From Polystyrenella longa (GTDB taxonomy: Bacteria; Planctomycetota; Planctomycetia; Planctomycetales; Planctomycetaceae), in NCBI RefSeq assembly GCF_007750395.1, contig NZ_CP036281.1, positions 223,211 through 287,210 of the forward strand: DNA of 64,000 nucleotides. Reading direction: 5' to 3'. A model generated the notes under the pieces. The model saw only the letters and a program-made list of their open reading frames with translations, was not told where the DNA came from and made no database searches. This document shows positions 1-10,092 of the stretch, one piece after another. Numbering within the stretch: the first letter of the stretch is position 1; each line of letters starts with the position of its first letter. Position numbers and translations under genes: made by a program.

Positions 1-230
1 TTGAATTGCAGAAAGGGGATTCTCTGGTGCTTTACACGGATGGCATTACGGAATCGATGAACCCGGATCGAGAATTATTCGGGACACACCGGCTGTTTGC
101 ATCGTTGCATCGGTCGTTTCAGAATATGGACCAACTAATTAAGCAGGTCGTGCAGGATGTCGATGCCTTCGCGCATCAGATGGATCAGAGTGACGATATG
201 TGTCTGGTTGCCTTGCATCGGGAAACTTAG
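1..230 (+). CDS. PP2C/SpoIIE-type serine phosphatase, C-terminal end (partial)
   Basis: The reading frame is open from the left edge (codons start at base 3), so only the last 75 residues of the gene are present. The segment GDSLVLYTDGITESMN is the conserved C-terminal core of SpoIIE/RsbU phosphatases: the YTDG aspartate helps hold the catalytic metal pair, and the late QSDDMCLVAL strand carries the second conserved DD. Family members dephosphorylate anti-anti-sigma factors or similar partners and usually carry N-terminal sensory domains, which lie outside the window. The substrate is unknown. No terminator is visible before the next gene. Confidence 0.85.
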   Translation, partial: ELQKGDSLVLYTDGITESMNPDRELFGTHRLFASLHRSFQNMDQLIKQVVQDVDAFAHQMDQSDDMCLVALHRET

Positions 231-257
231 ATGTTGGCCAGGATAACTGGGGCAGTT

Positions 258-287
258 TTTGAGTGCGAACAGTTTGAGTGTGAACAG
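258..287. repeat. 15-bp imperfect tandem repeat
   Basis: Two adjacent copies of TTTGAGTGNGAACAG (258-272 and 273-287) differ at one base. They sit in the 127-bp gap between the phosphatase gene and the helicase gene. They may be a direct-repeat binding site or simple slippage; nothing further supports either. Confidence 0.6.
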
Positions 288-357
288 GACGTCTATATCA
301 ATTGAAAGACACTCATGTGTGTGAGGGTCTCTAGTTATCAAAGGAAGATGAACGAGA

Positions 358-2349
358 GTGGAAATGACTCCACGAGAAGTACTGGGTGAATCCGGGCCGA
401 TTGCGCGACGGTTGAAACAGTACGAAGTACGTCCTGAACAACTCGAAATGGCGGACGAAGTCGCCCGCGCGATTGCCGAGCAACGTCACGCACTGGTCGA
501 AGCAGGTACGGGGGTCGGGAAAAGTTTTGCCTATCTCGTCCCGGCAATCCTGGCGGCCTACGGTCGTCGGAACGAAGGGAGCAAGCGGAAACGGATTATC
601 GTTTCGACACATACGATCAGTCTGCAGGAACAACTGATTCAGCGCGACCTGCCTTTCCTGAACGCGGTGCTTCCACTGGAATTTTCGGCGGTACTGGTGA
701 AAGGACGAACGAACTACATGTCTCTCCGTCGGCTCAAGGGGGCCGTGGAAAAGGCATCGTCGATGTTCAATGAAGCCGAGCAACTGCGCGACCTACAAAG
801 CATCCTGGATTGGTCATACGAAACTAATGATGGCAGTCGATCCGATTTACCGTTTGCTCCTCAGCAGCAGGTCTGGGCGGAAGTGCAGAGTGAGCACGGT
901 AATTGCCTGGGTAAAAAATGCCCGACCTACGATCAATGTTTCTACTACAAAGATCGACGCCGAATCTGGAACGCCGATTTACTGGTGGTGAATCACGCGT
1001 TATTCTTTTCGGATCTCGCCATCCGGCGTGAAGGGGCAAGTCTGCTGCCCGATTATGATGTTGTAATTTTTGACGAAGCGCACACCATAGAATCCGTCGC
1101 CAGTGAATATCTAGGAGTCACCTTTTCGAGTGGTCAGGTCGAGTACCTGCTGAATCGGCTTTATAACGAACGTACTCAGAAAGGGTTGCTCGAACAGTTC
1201 AACTTGCAGGAACTGAAACAGCTGGTAGGCGCCTTGCGACTGCAGGCGCGCGAATTCTTTTACGACCTGCGAATATGGCAGGAACAGACGGGCAAAGAAA
1301 ACGGACGTGTCCACGGGGTTCCTCCCATTCAGGAAGAACTGAGCCGGTACCTGTTTCAGTTAGCAGGCAAACTGGTCCTCCAGACAGACCATCTGGAAGA
1401 CGAAGATCGTATCGAGATCATGGCGGCTGCGGAACGGTGTGAAGGGCAGGCGGAAGCGCTGGAAACCTGGATGACACAAAAGCTCGACGAGGCAGTTTAC
1501 TGGATGGAGCGGAGCGGCAGTCGTCAGCAAAATACACGCCTCGTTAGTGCCCCCGTCAATGTCGGGCCACAATTACGAGACGAACTTTTTAATCAGCAAA
1601 GCAGCATCATCCTGACCAGTGCGACGATTGCCGTCGGAGAGAACGATTTCAATTACGTCAAAGGTCGATTGGGATTAACCTCCGCCATCGAGAAAAAACT
1701 GGGCAGTCCGTTCAACTATCGAGAACAGGCGAAATTAATCTTGCTCGATGACATGCCCGATCCCAATTCACGAGAGTACGAGACGGCTGTCTCACGCTGT
1801 ATCGAGCATTATGTACCGCAGACAGAGGGGCGAGCATTTGTCCTGTTTACCAGCTATCGGATGCTGCAGCGCTGCGCTCGGCAGGTTCAAAAATTTCTGA
1901 TCGACAATCGGTTGACTCTATACTGTCAGGGAGACGGACTGCCTCGTTCCGCCATGCTGGAGAAATTCAAAAAGGATCCTCGTGCCGTTCTGTTCGGTAC
2001 GGACAGCTTCTGGCAAGGTGTCGACGTGCCGGGTGACGCACTTCAGAATGTGATTATCACCAAACTCCCATTTAGCGTGCCCGACCATCCCTTGCTGGAG
2101 GCGCGGATTGAATCGCTGAAAGCGAACGGACAAAACCCGTTCATGGAGTACCAAGTGCCCGAGGCGATTATCAAACTCAAGCAGGGTTTTGGCCGTTTGA
2201 TTCGGACCCAGCAGGATACCGGTCAGGTCGTAATTCTCGATCCCCGTGTCCGCAGTCGACACTATGGACGCCTCTTTGTCGAGTCTCTTCCAGAATGCGA
2301 GATGGTCTACGACCGGTATCCGGCACTGCTGAGCCATTCTTCTGATTAA
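358..2349 (+). CDS. DinG-family ATP-dependent DNA helicase (XPD-like, superfamily 2)
   Basis: A 663-residue helicase of the DinG/XPD family, which unwinds 5'-overhang DNA, R-loops or other structured substrates during repair and replication. Walker A is EAGTGVGKS (about 48-56), the DEAH box is at 239-242, and the C-terminal motif VI region QGFGRLIRT lies near 610-620. Three cysteines of the usual 4Fe-4S cluster are present (C183-x4-C188-x5-C194). The expected first ligand in the NYxC motif is Ser122 instead (NYMSLRRL), so the cluster may be incomplete or serine-ligated. The GTG start at 358 has AAGGAAG about 11 bases upstream; ATG at 364 is an alternative. The gene converges on the FHA gene with a 25-bp gap. 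Family assignment is firm; the cellular role is inferred. Confidence 0.93.
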   Translation: MEMTPREVLGESGPIARRLKQYEVRPEQLEMADEVARAIAEQRHALVEAGTGVGKSFAYLVPAILAAYGRRNEGSKRKRIIVSTHTISLQEQLIQRDLPFLNAVLPLEFSAVLVKGRTNYMSLRRLKGAVEKASSMFNEAEQLRDLQSILDWSYETNDGSRSDLPFAPQQQVWAEVQSEHGNCLGKKCPTYDQCFYYKDRRRIWNADLLVVNHALFFSDLAIRREGASLLPDYDVVIFDEAHTIESVASEYLGVTFSSGQVEYLLNRLYNERTQKGLLEQFNLQELKQLVGALRLQAREFFYDLRIWQEQTGKENGRVHGVPPIQEELSRYLFQLAGKLVLQTDHLEDEDRIEIMAAAERCEGQAEALETWMTQKLDEAVYWMERSGSRQQNTRLVSAPVNVGPQLRDELFNQQSSIILTSATIAVGENDFNYVKGRLGLTSAIEKKLGSPFNYREQAKLILLDDMPDPNSREYETAVSRCIEHYVPQTEGRAFVLFTSYRMLQRCARQVQKFLIDNRLTLYCQGDGLPRSAMLEKFKKDPRAVLFGTDSFWQGVDVPGDALQNVIITKLPFSVPDHPLLEARIESLKANGQNPFMEYQVPEAIIKLKQGFGRLIRTQQDTGQVVILDPRVRSRHYGRLFVESLPECEMVYDRYPALLSHSSD

Positions 2350-2374
2350 AGCAGCGGTCGTCCGGTTAATATTT

Positions 2375-5300
2375 TTAAGCCTGCGGGTTAAAGTCGTCTT
2401 CCTGGCCCTGCTCATGATTCATGGCTACAGGTTCGGTATCGATCTCGTCTTCGCTCTCCATGTTTAGCTCGGCTGGCTGTTCGATGGTCATATCACGACC
2501 TTCGCCCATCCTGTCTTTGATTACGCTGTACGATTCCGCCTGTTTGATTTTCATGAATGAACGGAAGTAGATGAACAATGAACCGCATGCGACTGTTGCA
2601 GCGGCGATCGTCTGCCACGTGTAACTTTCCTCACTCCAGAAACTGCTGAGAGCAAAGATTGCCGTGATGATAACTGCCACTACACTGATGATCAGGTTGA
2701 GCATCAAGGTTTCTCGGAGTTTTTTTGAGGAGTGAGTTGCCAGTGCAGTTCTCGCGTTGGCATTGGCCACTTCTCGCAAGGTTCGCAAGTTGGCACGAAG
2801 CTCATCCGGGTTAGCCTTGGTCCGCTCTTTAATCTGCTTGGTCTCTACCTCAATAGCGGTCTCCGTTTGAGGACCGTCTACCGGTGCGGTTATTCCTGAA
2901 GTGGTTCCTGGTTTCGGTTTCAATGGTTTGTTCAGGAGCGACTCTTTTTTCTTAGACTCCTCAAACTCATCACCCGCCGACCCTCGTTTCGTTCTTTCAA
3001 TAAGACGTTGCATATACGCTTCGATAGAGTCATCGGCTTTCTCGACTTCCGGCTCTTCTGCACTTTCTTCAGCGTAGGAGTGTTCTGATTCGACCTGTTC
3101 TTCCTCGGCTGCGAACGAATCCTGCGGAGTCTCTTCTGGCTCAGCAAAAGAGTCGAACGATTGATCTGGATCAGCGAAATCAGTTGGATCAAATCCGAGT
3201 GACGAAGGCATTTCTGCCGACATTATTTCTTCATCGGCTTCCGTCGGCTGAGTAGTGCCCAGTTGCGCCTCGTTCTCATGCATGTCAAACAAATTGGCGA
3301 GTTGCGATCGCAGAGAAGTCATTTGTCCGTCTGAGGCTTTGCTCACAGCGGGAGCTTCGCGTGGTTCATCTTCGGAAACAAACGTTTCGTCTACGAGTTC
3401 TTCTGAATCATCATCCTCTGAAAAGTCGGCGGCAGAAATTGTCTCTAATTCCTGCACTTCATCCAGAAAATCAGGCGACAATGAATCCAGCTCATTCTGC
3501 ACGTCGTCAAATTCGTGATCTACTCCTGTTGCTTCAACAGCGGGGTCGGTGAAGTCATCGACTTCCGGCTCTGACATAAGAGCATAAGCCTCCTCGTCTG
3601 TCTGCTGGTTCTCGTCTTCCGAGAATTCTTCGTTTGTTAACTCGGCGCCAGAGTCTTCTATTTCCGTTGGAATCGTTGCCAGGGGCTGGGCGGCTGCTTC
3701 TGCCAAACGTTGTCGTGCGGCGGATTCCAGTTCTTCGATCTCCTGTTTCTGTTCGGCCAGTTTTGCCCGGAGCTCTTCCAGCTCTTCTCGTTCTGCATCC
3801 AGGTCGACGCGGTTTCCCGTCACCTGATCCCGTTCCAGTTCCAACTGATGTCGTTCATCGACGAGAGAGTTTTGTTGCTCTTCCAACTGTCCTCGTTCGT
3901 TAAGTAGATTGTCGCGGAACGTTTCCAGCTCGGCACGAACCGCTTCCAGTTCGGCGTGGGCCGACTGATCGAGTGCCTGCTGGGCCTGTGCGTCTGCTGA
4001 TTGAGTCGATTTCAGCTCATCATGTTCCGCTTCCAATGTCTGCAACCGGTCAACGAGTTGTTCCTGTTGCTGCAGCAGTTCTTCGCGGTTCAGCTGTACG
4101 GACTCTTTTTCATTGGTCAGTTGTTGATGCTGCTCCTGTAAGTCCTCGTGACGATCTTCGAGTTCGGCCAACTGCTGGCGGGCTGTTTCCAGGCTTTCGG
4201 AAAGTTGTTCCAGCGCTTCAGAATGCTGGTTCTCGCTTTCCATCTGTTTCATTTCTGCTTCGAGTAACGCCGATCGCTCCAGCTCGATCTTTTCTTTCAA
4301 TTCATCGAGTTGATCGAGGTTCTGATCGAGCATCGATTGCACCTGATCGCGTCGGCTTTCGGATGCTTCGAGTTCTTTCTCTAAGCGGGACTTCTCTTTC
4401 TGAAGGTGAGTATTGTCCTTTTCCAGTTTATCCAAACGGACCATCGCTTCAGAAAGTTTACGCTCCGCTGCTGCAATCTGATGTTCTTTATCGGTAAGTT
4501 CGCTGGTCGTCTCATTGTATAGAGATCGCTCCTGTTCGAGCGATTCCCGATCTGTAGCAAGACGACGGGTCAATTCATCAGCGATATGGGTATCAATGGA
4601 GGCTTCCCATTTCTGGAGCCGCTTCCGTTCACCATCCAAATCCAGTTTTTCTTCTTCAAACAGATCCTGCTCGGCTTCAAGCGTGGCGCGGTCCTGCTCA
4701 AGCTGTTTGCGTTCGTCCGCTAAACGGTCCTGAAGCGAGTTCAGTTCCGTTTTCTGTTCTTTGATCTGTTTTTCCAGCGACAGCAATTCATCGCGCTGAT
4801 GATCTAGTCGCTCTGATTCCAAGCTGGTCTTGTCTTTAAACTTGGCCTGTTGTTCTTCCAGTGATTTCAACGAACGCGTTAGCTCTTCTTCTCGCAGGTG
4901 CAGGTCGTCTTCCTGTTTGTTGAGTCGCGACTCCTCCGCAGAGAGATCCTGAGTTCGTTGCTCCCATTCCGCCGCTTGCGTCTGAAGATTGGCTTCCCGG
5001 CTGGTCAAATTATCTTTCTGAGATTCCAGTTCACGCACTTCTCCTTTCAACCGTTTCAGTTCTTCACGGGTTGTCTGCAAACGATCTTTTTCCGCGACGA
5101 CGTAATCGCTGATTCGATCCGAACGGGTTTCGATTTCTTCTTCCCGTGCGGACAATGCCTGTTCCCAGTGCGCCGCTCCCTGCATACGGGCTTTGATTTC
5201 TTCGTTTTTCTGGTGACGCTCCGCTTCCCAGCGGGCGCGAGCCTGTTCGTATTCGTCATGCTGCGATTTCAGGGCAGCTTCCTGATCGAGTAAATCCTGC

Positions 5301-7612
5301 TCGCGTGCTTTCAGGTCCTGTTGAAATTGTTCGATTTCGGAACGTCGGGTCGTCAGATCCTGTTCGCGTTCTTTGAGCGTGCTCTGCAACTGTTCCGCCC
5401 GCTGTTGTTGTAACTGAATCGATTTCTGAGTCGCTTGAATCTCTTTCTGAAACGATTGCAGTCGCAAATCTTCAGTATGCAATTTCTCAAGGCTTTCTCT
5501 CGTCAACGCCTCCTCCATCGTTGCCTGATTGCGACTGCGGGCCAGCTGATCCCGTTCTTTCTGGATTTCGCGGTCGATCTCTAATCGGCGTTCAATAGCG
5601 CGTGTCGCTTCTTCCTGTAATGCAGCCAGTTGGTCCTGGATGAATTTCTCTTTTTCGTCCGCTTCATGGACACGAGCAATCGCTTCTGCCGAACGCTGTT
5701 GCCAAAGAGCGACTTTATTAACCTGTTCCGACTGCTGATTCAGGTTCTCTTCGATCTTCGACTGCTGCGCCTGAAGTTGGCCCTGCAAAGAGGTCAACTG
5801 GCGTTCCAGATCCTGTTTCAGTTGATTGATTGATTCAGAAGACGAGTCATGCGATTGCGAAGCAGATGGCATACTCCGTTCAGACTGATGTGAAACAAGA
5901 GCTTGATCCTGACTGCTCGACAGCTCAGAGGGTTTCTCAAGCGTCTCAGTCTGTGGTGAATTGGAGTGATCTTTCTCCGCCAGCATCGACGTGTCCATCG
6001 TTGCTTCCTCGCCAGCATCGTCGCTGTCGATTGCCTGTTCGTTTTCATTCAGCGCATCGAGTAATGAGGTCGCTTCGAGCGAGTCCGTATCTGCTTCGGC
6101 GGTCAGGTCTTCTTCGGGCAGTGATGCCATTGCCATTTCGGGTTCGGGCATTTCTTCTGTTTCTTCAAGTTCAGCCAGTTCGTCGGCTCCGCTCTCAGGT
6201 TCCAGCGCCGTATCCATTTCCGAACGGAGTGAGGAGGTTTGTTCCAATAGATTGTTTTCGGCTTGATCGCGAATCGATTCTTCTCTCAGGTCCAGGGACA
6301 ATTCCAGAGCGGTATTCGATTCAGACAGAACCTCGTCGATATCATCCTCACTAGCTTCATCGTTGGTCGCTTCAGGTTCGTCCGTCGATTCCAATGTCGT
6401 CTCGTCGCTTGGAGTGGTCGAGGAGGGCTCTTCGCTGCTTGTATCCAGGGTGGCCTTCTCCTGCTCTTCTTTATTGACATATAGCTGGTGGATGTCGTCT
6501 ACAGTCACTGCATCGTCTGCAGGCTCTACATCAGCGGGTGGAGTGTTCTGTCCTTCGATTGAAGCGAGCAGGGCGGCCATGTCTCCGTTGAGCTCTGTTT
6601 CATTTTCTTCGCCGACTTGTTCCTCCAGAACTTTCTCGGACTCGAGCGAAGCTACGACTTCCTCTTCGACGATTTCGGCAACTTCGTCTTCTTCACTTTC
6701 TTCCTCTGCAGGAACACTCTCTTCGATCAGGCTTTCTTCCGAGATGGGTAGGCTATCCTCGACGAGATCAGACTCACTGCTAGCTTCTTCGGACGTCGCA
6801 GCCTCTTCTTCCAATAACGATTCGACAGAAATATCTGTTTCGTCTACGGATTCCAGTTCTGCTGTTTCTTCCGCTACTTCTTCTGTCGGCTCAATTGAAG
6901 ATACTGTTTCAATTTGCTCCAAATTGTCCTGCAGTTGTGCGTCCTGATCCAGGTCGGCAACTTCTTCGATCTCGGGGACTTCGGTCTCTTCCACGTCGGG
7001 CGCAGACATAATGCTGGCGAGCAGATCTTCATCTACTTCCAGCTCGTCTTCAGCACCGTCGAGGTTGACAAATTCTTCCGGAGAAGCCAGTTCGGGTTCG
7101 GAGAAGTCTTTCGGTTCCGTAGAATCATCTCCGTCACCGAAGAGTTCCTCAGGACTCAGTAGATCGTCAATATTCATATCGGTCGATGACTTTTCTTCGG
7201 CAGAGGAGGCTGACGAGTGAGCAGACTCGGTAGGAGAGTTGATGACCAGAGAGGAGAGATCGCCCTTTTCCAGGAACGCATCTGTGGAGACAACTGTAAA
7301 TTCGACTGTTCCCAAGGTGAGAAGATCGCCTGGCTTTAATTCCGCTTTTTCAACACTGTTCTGATTGATCTGTATCGACGAACCGTGGGCATCAATTTCG
7401 ACGCGGGAGTCAATCACGGAAATCGAGCAGTGATACGCCTCTACACCTTCGGCTTGGAGTACGAGCGTATTGTCATCTGTACGACCGATGGTGGAGACGC
7501 CGTGACGAATGGCCAGTGCGGGCCAGTCGGCGGTTTGATCTACAGGCATCAGAACTAACAGGACATCGTTCTCATCCATAGGAAAGGTTGTCTCTTCGGA
7601 AAGGGTGGACAT
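2375..7612 (-). CDS. Giant FHA-domain / coiled-coil / membrane-anchored protein
   Basis: About 1745 residues. The N-terminal ~110 residues form an FHA phosphothreonine-binding domain (STIGRTDDN, followed by YHCSI and the GD-LTLG turn). A long Glu/Asp/Ser-rich acidic stretch (about 120-620) follows, then a continuous coiled coil of about 740 residues rich in Gln, Glu, Arg and Leu. A second acidic linker leads to two hydrophobic helices near 1640-1663 and 1669-1690, and a short acidic tail. The layout suggests a phospho-dependent tether or scaffold held in the membrane by its C-terminus. An upstream ATG exists at 7627, but ATG 7612 has GGAG nine bases before it, so I chose the latter. No enzyme domain is visible and the biological function is unknown. 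Confidence 0.88.
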   Translation of the reverse strand: MSTLSEETTFPMDENDVLLVLMPVDQTADWPALAIRHGVSTIGRTDDNTLVLQAEGVEAYHCSISVIDSRVEIDAHGSSIQINQNSVEKAELKPGDLLTLGTVEFTVVSTDAFLEKGDLSSLVINSPTESAHSSASSAEEKSSTDMNIDDLLSPEELFGDGDDSTEPKDFSEPELASPEEFVNLDGAEDELEVDEDLLASIMSAPDVEETEVPEIEEVADLDQDAQLQDNLEQIETVSSIEPTEEVAEETAELESVDETDISVESLLEEEAATSEEASSESDLVEDSLPISEESLIEESVPAEEESEEDEVAEIVEEEVVASLESEKVLEEQVGEENETELNGDMAALLASIEGQNTPPADVEPADDAVTVDDIHQLYVNKEEQEKATLDTSSEEPSSTTPSDETTLESTDEPEATNDEASEDDIDEVLSESNTALELSLDLREESIRDQAENNLLEQTSSLRSEMDTALEPESGADELAELEETEEMPEPEMAMASLPEEDLTAEADTDSLEATSLLDALNENEQAIDSDDAGEEATMDTSMLAEKDHSNSPQTETLEKPSELSSSQDQALVSHQSERSMPSASQSHDSSSESINQLKQDLERQLTSLQGQLQAQQSKIEENLNQQSEQVNKVALWQQRSAEAIARVHEADEKEKFIQDQLAALQEEATRAIERRLEIDREIQKERDQLARSRNQATMEEALTRESLEKLHTEDLRLQSFQKEIQATQKSIQLQQQRAEQLQSTLKEREQDLTTRRSEIEQFQQDLKAREQDLLDQEAALKSQHDEYEQARARWEAERHQKNEEIKARMQGAAHWEQALSAREEEIETRSDRISDYVVAEKDRLQTTREELKRLKGEVRELESQKDNLTSREANLQTQAAEWEQRTQDLSAEESRLNKQEDDLHLREEELTRSLKSLEEQQAKFKDKTSLESERLDHQRDELLSLEKQIKEQKTELNSLQDRLADERKQLEQDRATLEAEQDLFEEEKLDLDGERKRLQKWEASIDTHIADELTRRLATDRESLEQERSLYNETTSELTDKEHQIAAAERKLSEAMVRLDKLEKDNTHLQKEKSRLEKELEASESRRDQVQSMLDQNLDQLDELKEKIELERSALLEAEMKQMESENQHSEALEQLSESLETARQQLAELEDRHEDLQEQHQQLTNEKESVQLNREELLQQQEQLVDRLQTLEAEHDELKSTQSADAQAQQALDQSAHAELEAVRAELETFRDNLLNERGQLEEQQNSLVDERHQLELERDQVTGNRVDLDAEREELEELRAKLAEQKQEIEELESAARQRLAEAAAQPLATIPTEIEDSGAELTNEEFSEDENQQTDEEAYALMSEPEVDDFTDPAVEATGVDHEFDDVQNELDSLSPDFLDEVQELETISAADFSEDDDSEELVDETFVSEDEPREAPAVSKASDGQMTSLRSQLANLFDMHENEAQLGTTQPTEADEEIMSAEMPSSLGFDPTDFADPDQSFDSFAEPEETPQDSFAAEEEQVESEHSYAEESAEEPEVEKADDSIEAYMQRLIERTKRGSAGDEFEESKKKESLLNKPLKPKPGTTSGITAPVDGPQTETAIEVETKQIKERTKANPDELRANLRTLREVANANARTALATHSSKKLRETLMLNLIISVVAVIITAIFALSSFWSEESYTWQTIAAATVACGSLFIYFRSFMKIKQAESYSVIKDRMGEGRDMTIEQPAELNMESEDEIDTEPVAMNHEQGQEDDFNPQA

Positions 7613-7989
7613 CCCACATAGCTCCATTCTTTATGGGGGATTTCATGTCGAACGAGATGCTCGTCAGCATGATGTTCGTGTAGTCATTCCAGCGTCAGGC
7701 AATACGAGTCTCTGGCAAACTTGATGTGACCGTTAGAATTGTGCTCGGGCGAACACTTCTCGGCTGTTCTCAGTGCGCGAAGGACATATTTTGTCCACAG
7801 ACGATCTCGCTGTCTGTTATTCTCGGCAAGGAGGACCTGCGCTGAATTGTTCAAACCGGGAAACGGAGCGGATTGAGGCAGGACGACCGGGGCAGACGAA
7901 ATAGTTTCTCTTTTCGGCAAGCTTTTTGCATATTGCCGAGTAAGTCCTAGTTGCCTGAATGCCCCGCTTTTACACGAATTGAGGATCCC
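7613..7989. other. Divergent intergenic region, FHA gene / vanZ-like gene
   Basis: About 375 bp between two divergent starts, so promoters for both genes should lie here. I see no clear -10/-35 pair, hairpin or repeat. A 104-codon minus-strand frame at 7684-7998 has no recognisable domain and overlaps the vanZ-like start, so I do not call it. Confidence 0.5.
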
Positions 7990-8472
7990 ATGGAGCAAAA
8001 CATTCCCCTGCCAGAACTTCGCGCGCCATGGGCTCGTGTCTGTTGTGCCCTGTTGCTCCTGATGGTTGCCTGGTGCCTGTTAACGCCTAATCCACCGCAA
8101 AGTCTGGATGAATTGCAGGATCAGACTCTCAGGGGCGACTTGATTATTCACCTGTCTGTTTTCAGCATGGTTTCGTTTTTTATACTAAGTTTGTGTTCAC
8201 CGGCGCAGCGGGCGAACGGAGTCAAAGGAGCGATCTCTTTTGCAATTATTACAGAGCTGTTGCAACTTTTCGTTCCCAATCGGACCTGCGACCCGTACGA
8301 CATGATTGCAAATTTAATGGGCATCGCCATCGGATTCATGATGGTGCTCGTATGGGATCAGCTGTTACGGCGATACGGACGCGACTATCTCCGTAAGCGG
8401 TGCCGCTCCGGATTGCTCAATGCTCGTGATACGTATGTTCGCCTGCGGACATCCGGTCCGACTTCCGATTGA
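7990..8472 (+). CDS. VanZ-like family membrane protein
   Basis: About 160 residues with hydrophobic helices near 15-32, 57-73, 80-97 and 110-130. The segment ITELLQLFVPNRTCDPYDM followed by an N-x-MGI helix matches the VanZ-like core, where E, R and D residues sit between helices. VanZ proteins are small integral membrane proteins; the founding member gives low-level teicoplanin resistance, but most chromosomal homologues have no known role. The frame opens at 7951, but GAGG five bases before ATG 7990 supports the later start. The gene is divergent from the FHA gene and 142 bp upstream of pgi; no functional link is evident. Confidence 0.8.
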   Translation: MEQNIPLPELRAPWARVCCALLLLMVAWCLLTPNPPQSLDELQDQTLRGDLIIHLSVFSMVSFFILSLCSPAQRANGVKGAISFAIITELLQLFVPNRTCDPYDMIANLMGIAIGFMMVLVWDQLLRRYGRDYLRKRCRSGLLNARDTYVRLRTSGPTSD

Positions 8473-8614
8473 CCGTCTGCCCAATCACGCCGAATTTCCC
8501 ATCGGGCGTACCTTCATCCCTGTATCCAACTTCTGTAAGATGAATACCAGCTACTCAAGCAGAATTTCTGTCTGGCTATTCCATCTTGTCTAACAGCAGA
8601 ACTGGATCGAATTG

Positions 8615-10027
8615 ATGAGCACGCCGCTCGAATACAAAGTTGAACCCGCGTTTTCACAAATTCCCGCCGCCGATTGGGAGAACCTGAAACCCCAACTGGA
8701 CGCGGCCCGCCAGGAAACGCTCGCCGATGTCGACCTGCTCACATCGGGAGAAAAAGTTCCAGCAGACAAACAACCGCTTGATGCCGGTTTCATCATGCTG
8801 CCGACGAATCTGCTGGAAGAGCAGAAGTCCCAAGGGGAACAAAGTCTGCTCGGACAGATCAAAGCGGTTGCTAAGGGTTTGCAGCCCATGATCGATCGTT
8901 TCCTTGTCCTGGGAATTGGTGGTTCCTATATGGGAATGCGAGCCCTGTTTGAAGGGCTCTGTCACCCGTACCACAATGAACTCTCCCGATCCGCTCGAGG
9001 TGGCATTCCTCGATTATATTTCGCAGGGAATAACATCGATAATGATGAGACCGCCGGTCTGCTGGAAGTCCTGCAGGCCAGTTCGAACAATTCCCCGATT
9101 GAAAATCGCTGGGGGATGACGGTCATCAGTAAATCGGGAGGAACATTAGAGACGGCAGTCGCCTTTCGTCTGTTCCGTGATGCTCTGGAAAAAACCTATG
9201 GTGCAGAATCGAAAGAGGTGACCGAGCTGGTCGTGCCCATCACGGGGGAGTCTGGCAAGCTCCGTGATCTTGCCAACGCCACTGGTTACCCGGCGATCTT
9301 CCCAATACCAGATGGCGTCGGCGGACGGTTTTCCGTTTTCACGGCGGTTGGTCTCTTCCCCGCAGCAGTAATGGGTGTCGATATCGATGCGCTTTTACAG
9401 GGCGCAGCGGATATGACCGAGCGCTTCCGCACGGCCCCCATCGGTGAAAATCCCGTGCTCGATTACACGGGCGTCTGTCATCTACTCGAAAAGAACAAAG
9501 GTCTGTCGACCCGCATTCTTTCCACTTGGGGTTCTCGGCTGGAAGCTTTCGGTCTCTGGTACGATCAACTGTTGGCCGAGAGTATTGGCAAAGAAGAAAA
9601 AGGGGCCTTGCCGTTAACCGTCGTGAACACTCGCGACTTGCACAGTCGCGGACAGCAGCATCAGGAAGGGGTTCGTGATAAATTAATTACGAATGTGATT
9701 GTGGAAGAACCCTCCACGGCACCTGTTTCTGTACCGCAGGTGGGCGAAGATCGCGATCAGGATCAGCTGAATCGACTGCAGGGTAAAGCGATGCCGGAAC
9801 TGATGGACGCAGCGATCAAAGGGACCAACAAAGCTTACGCCGAAGTGAATCGTCCCACCGCTGATCTGGTCTTTCCGAAGCTCGACGCTTATGCACTCGG
9901 CCAGGCACTGCAAATGATGATGTTGGCGACTGTCGTCGAAGGGCGGCTGATTGGCATTAATCCCTACGGGCAACCGGGCGTGGAAGCCTACAAACAGAAC
10001 ATGGGCGAAATTCTGTACGGCAAATAA
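8615..10027 (+). CDS. pgi: Glucose-6-phosphate isomerase
   Basis: About 470 residues, typical of the shorter bacterial form. It interconverts glucose-6-phosphate and fructose-6-phosphate in glycolysis and gluconeogenesis in the cytoplasm. Visible landmarks are the first sugar-isomerase domain (LGIGGSYMGMRAL), the phosphate-binding loop SKSGGTLETA, the second domain with GVGGRFSVFTAVGL, and the segment WYDQLLAESIGKEEKG that holds the base-catalyst region. TTG at 8612 directly precedes ATG 8615; the ATG has GGA about eight bases upstream and is preferred. The next gene starts 65 bp downstream, so the two may be cotranscribed up to the terminator at 10812. The assignment is secure. Confidence 0.96.
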   Translation: MSTPLEYKVEPAFSQIPAADWENLKPQLDAARQETLADVDLLTSGEKVPADKQPLDAGFIMLPTNLLEEQKSQGEQSLLGQIKAVAKGLQPMIDRFLVLGIGGSYMGMRALFEGLCHPYHNELSRSARGGIPRLYFAGNNIDNDETAGLLEVLQASSNNSPIENRWGMTVISKSGGTLETAVAFRLFRDALEKTYGAESKEVTELVVPITGESGKLRDLANATGYPAIFPIPDGVGGRFSVFTAVGLFPAAVMGVDIDALLQGAADMTERFRTAPIGENPVLDYTGVCHLLEKNKGLSTRILSTWGSRLEAFGLWYDQLLAESIGKEEKGALPLTVVNTRDLHSRGQQHQEGVRDKLITNVIVEEPSTAPVSVPQVGEDRDQDQLNRLQGKAMPELMDAAIKGTNKAYAEVNRPTADLVFPKLDAYALGQALQMMMLATVVEGRLIGINPYGQPGVEAYKQNMGEILYGK

Positions 10028-10092
10028 TCCGGCTCTCGTTTGTCTGATTGCTTCTTAACCCGTCATATGAGATCCAAATAAAGAGTGACATC

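Noticed and set aside
3973-4497. Long plus-strand frames opposite the FHA/coiled-coil gene
   Set aside because: Antisense shadows of a coiled-coil coding region with strongly biased codons.
7684-7998. 104-codon minus-strand frame
   Set aside because: No domain, overlaps the vanZ-like start, and occupies a divergent promoter region.
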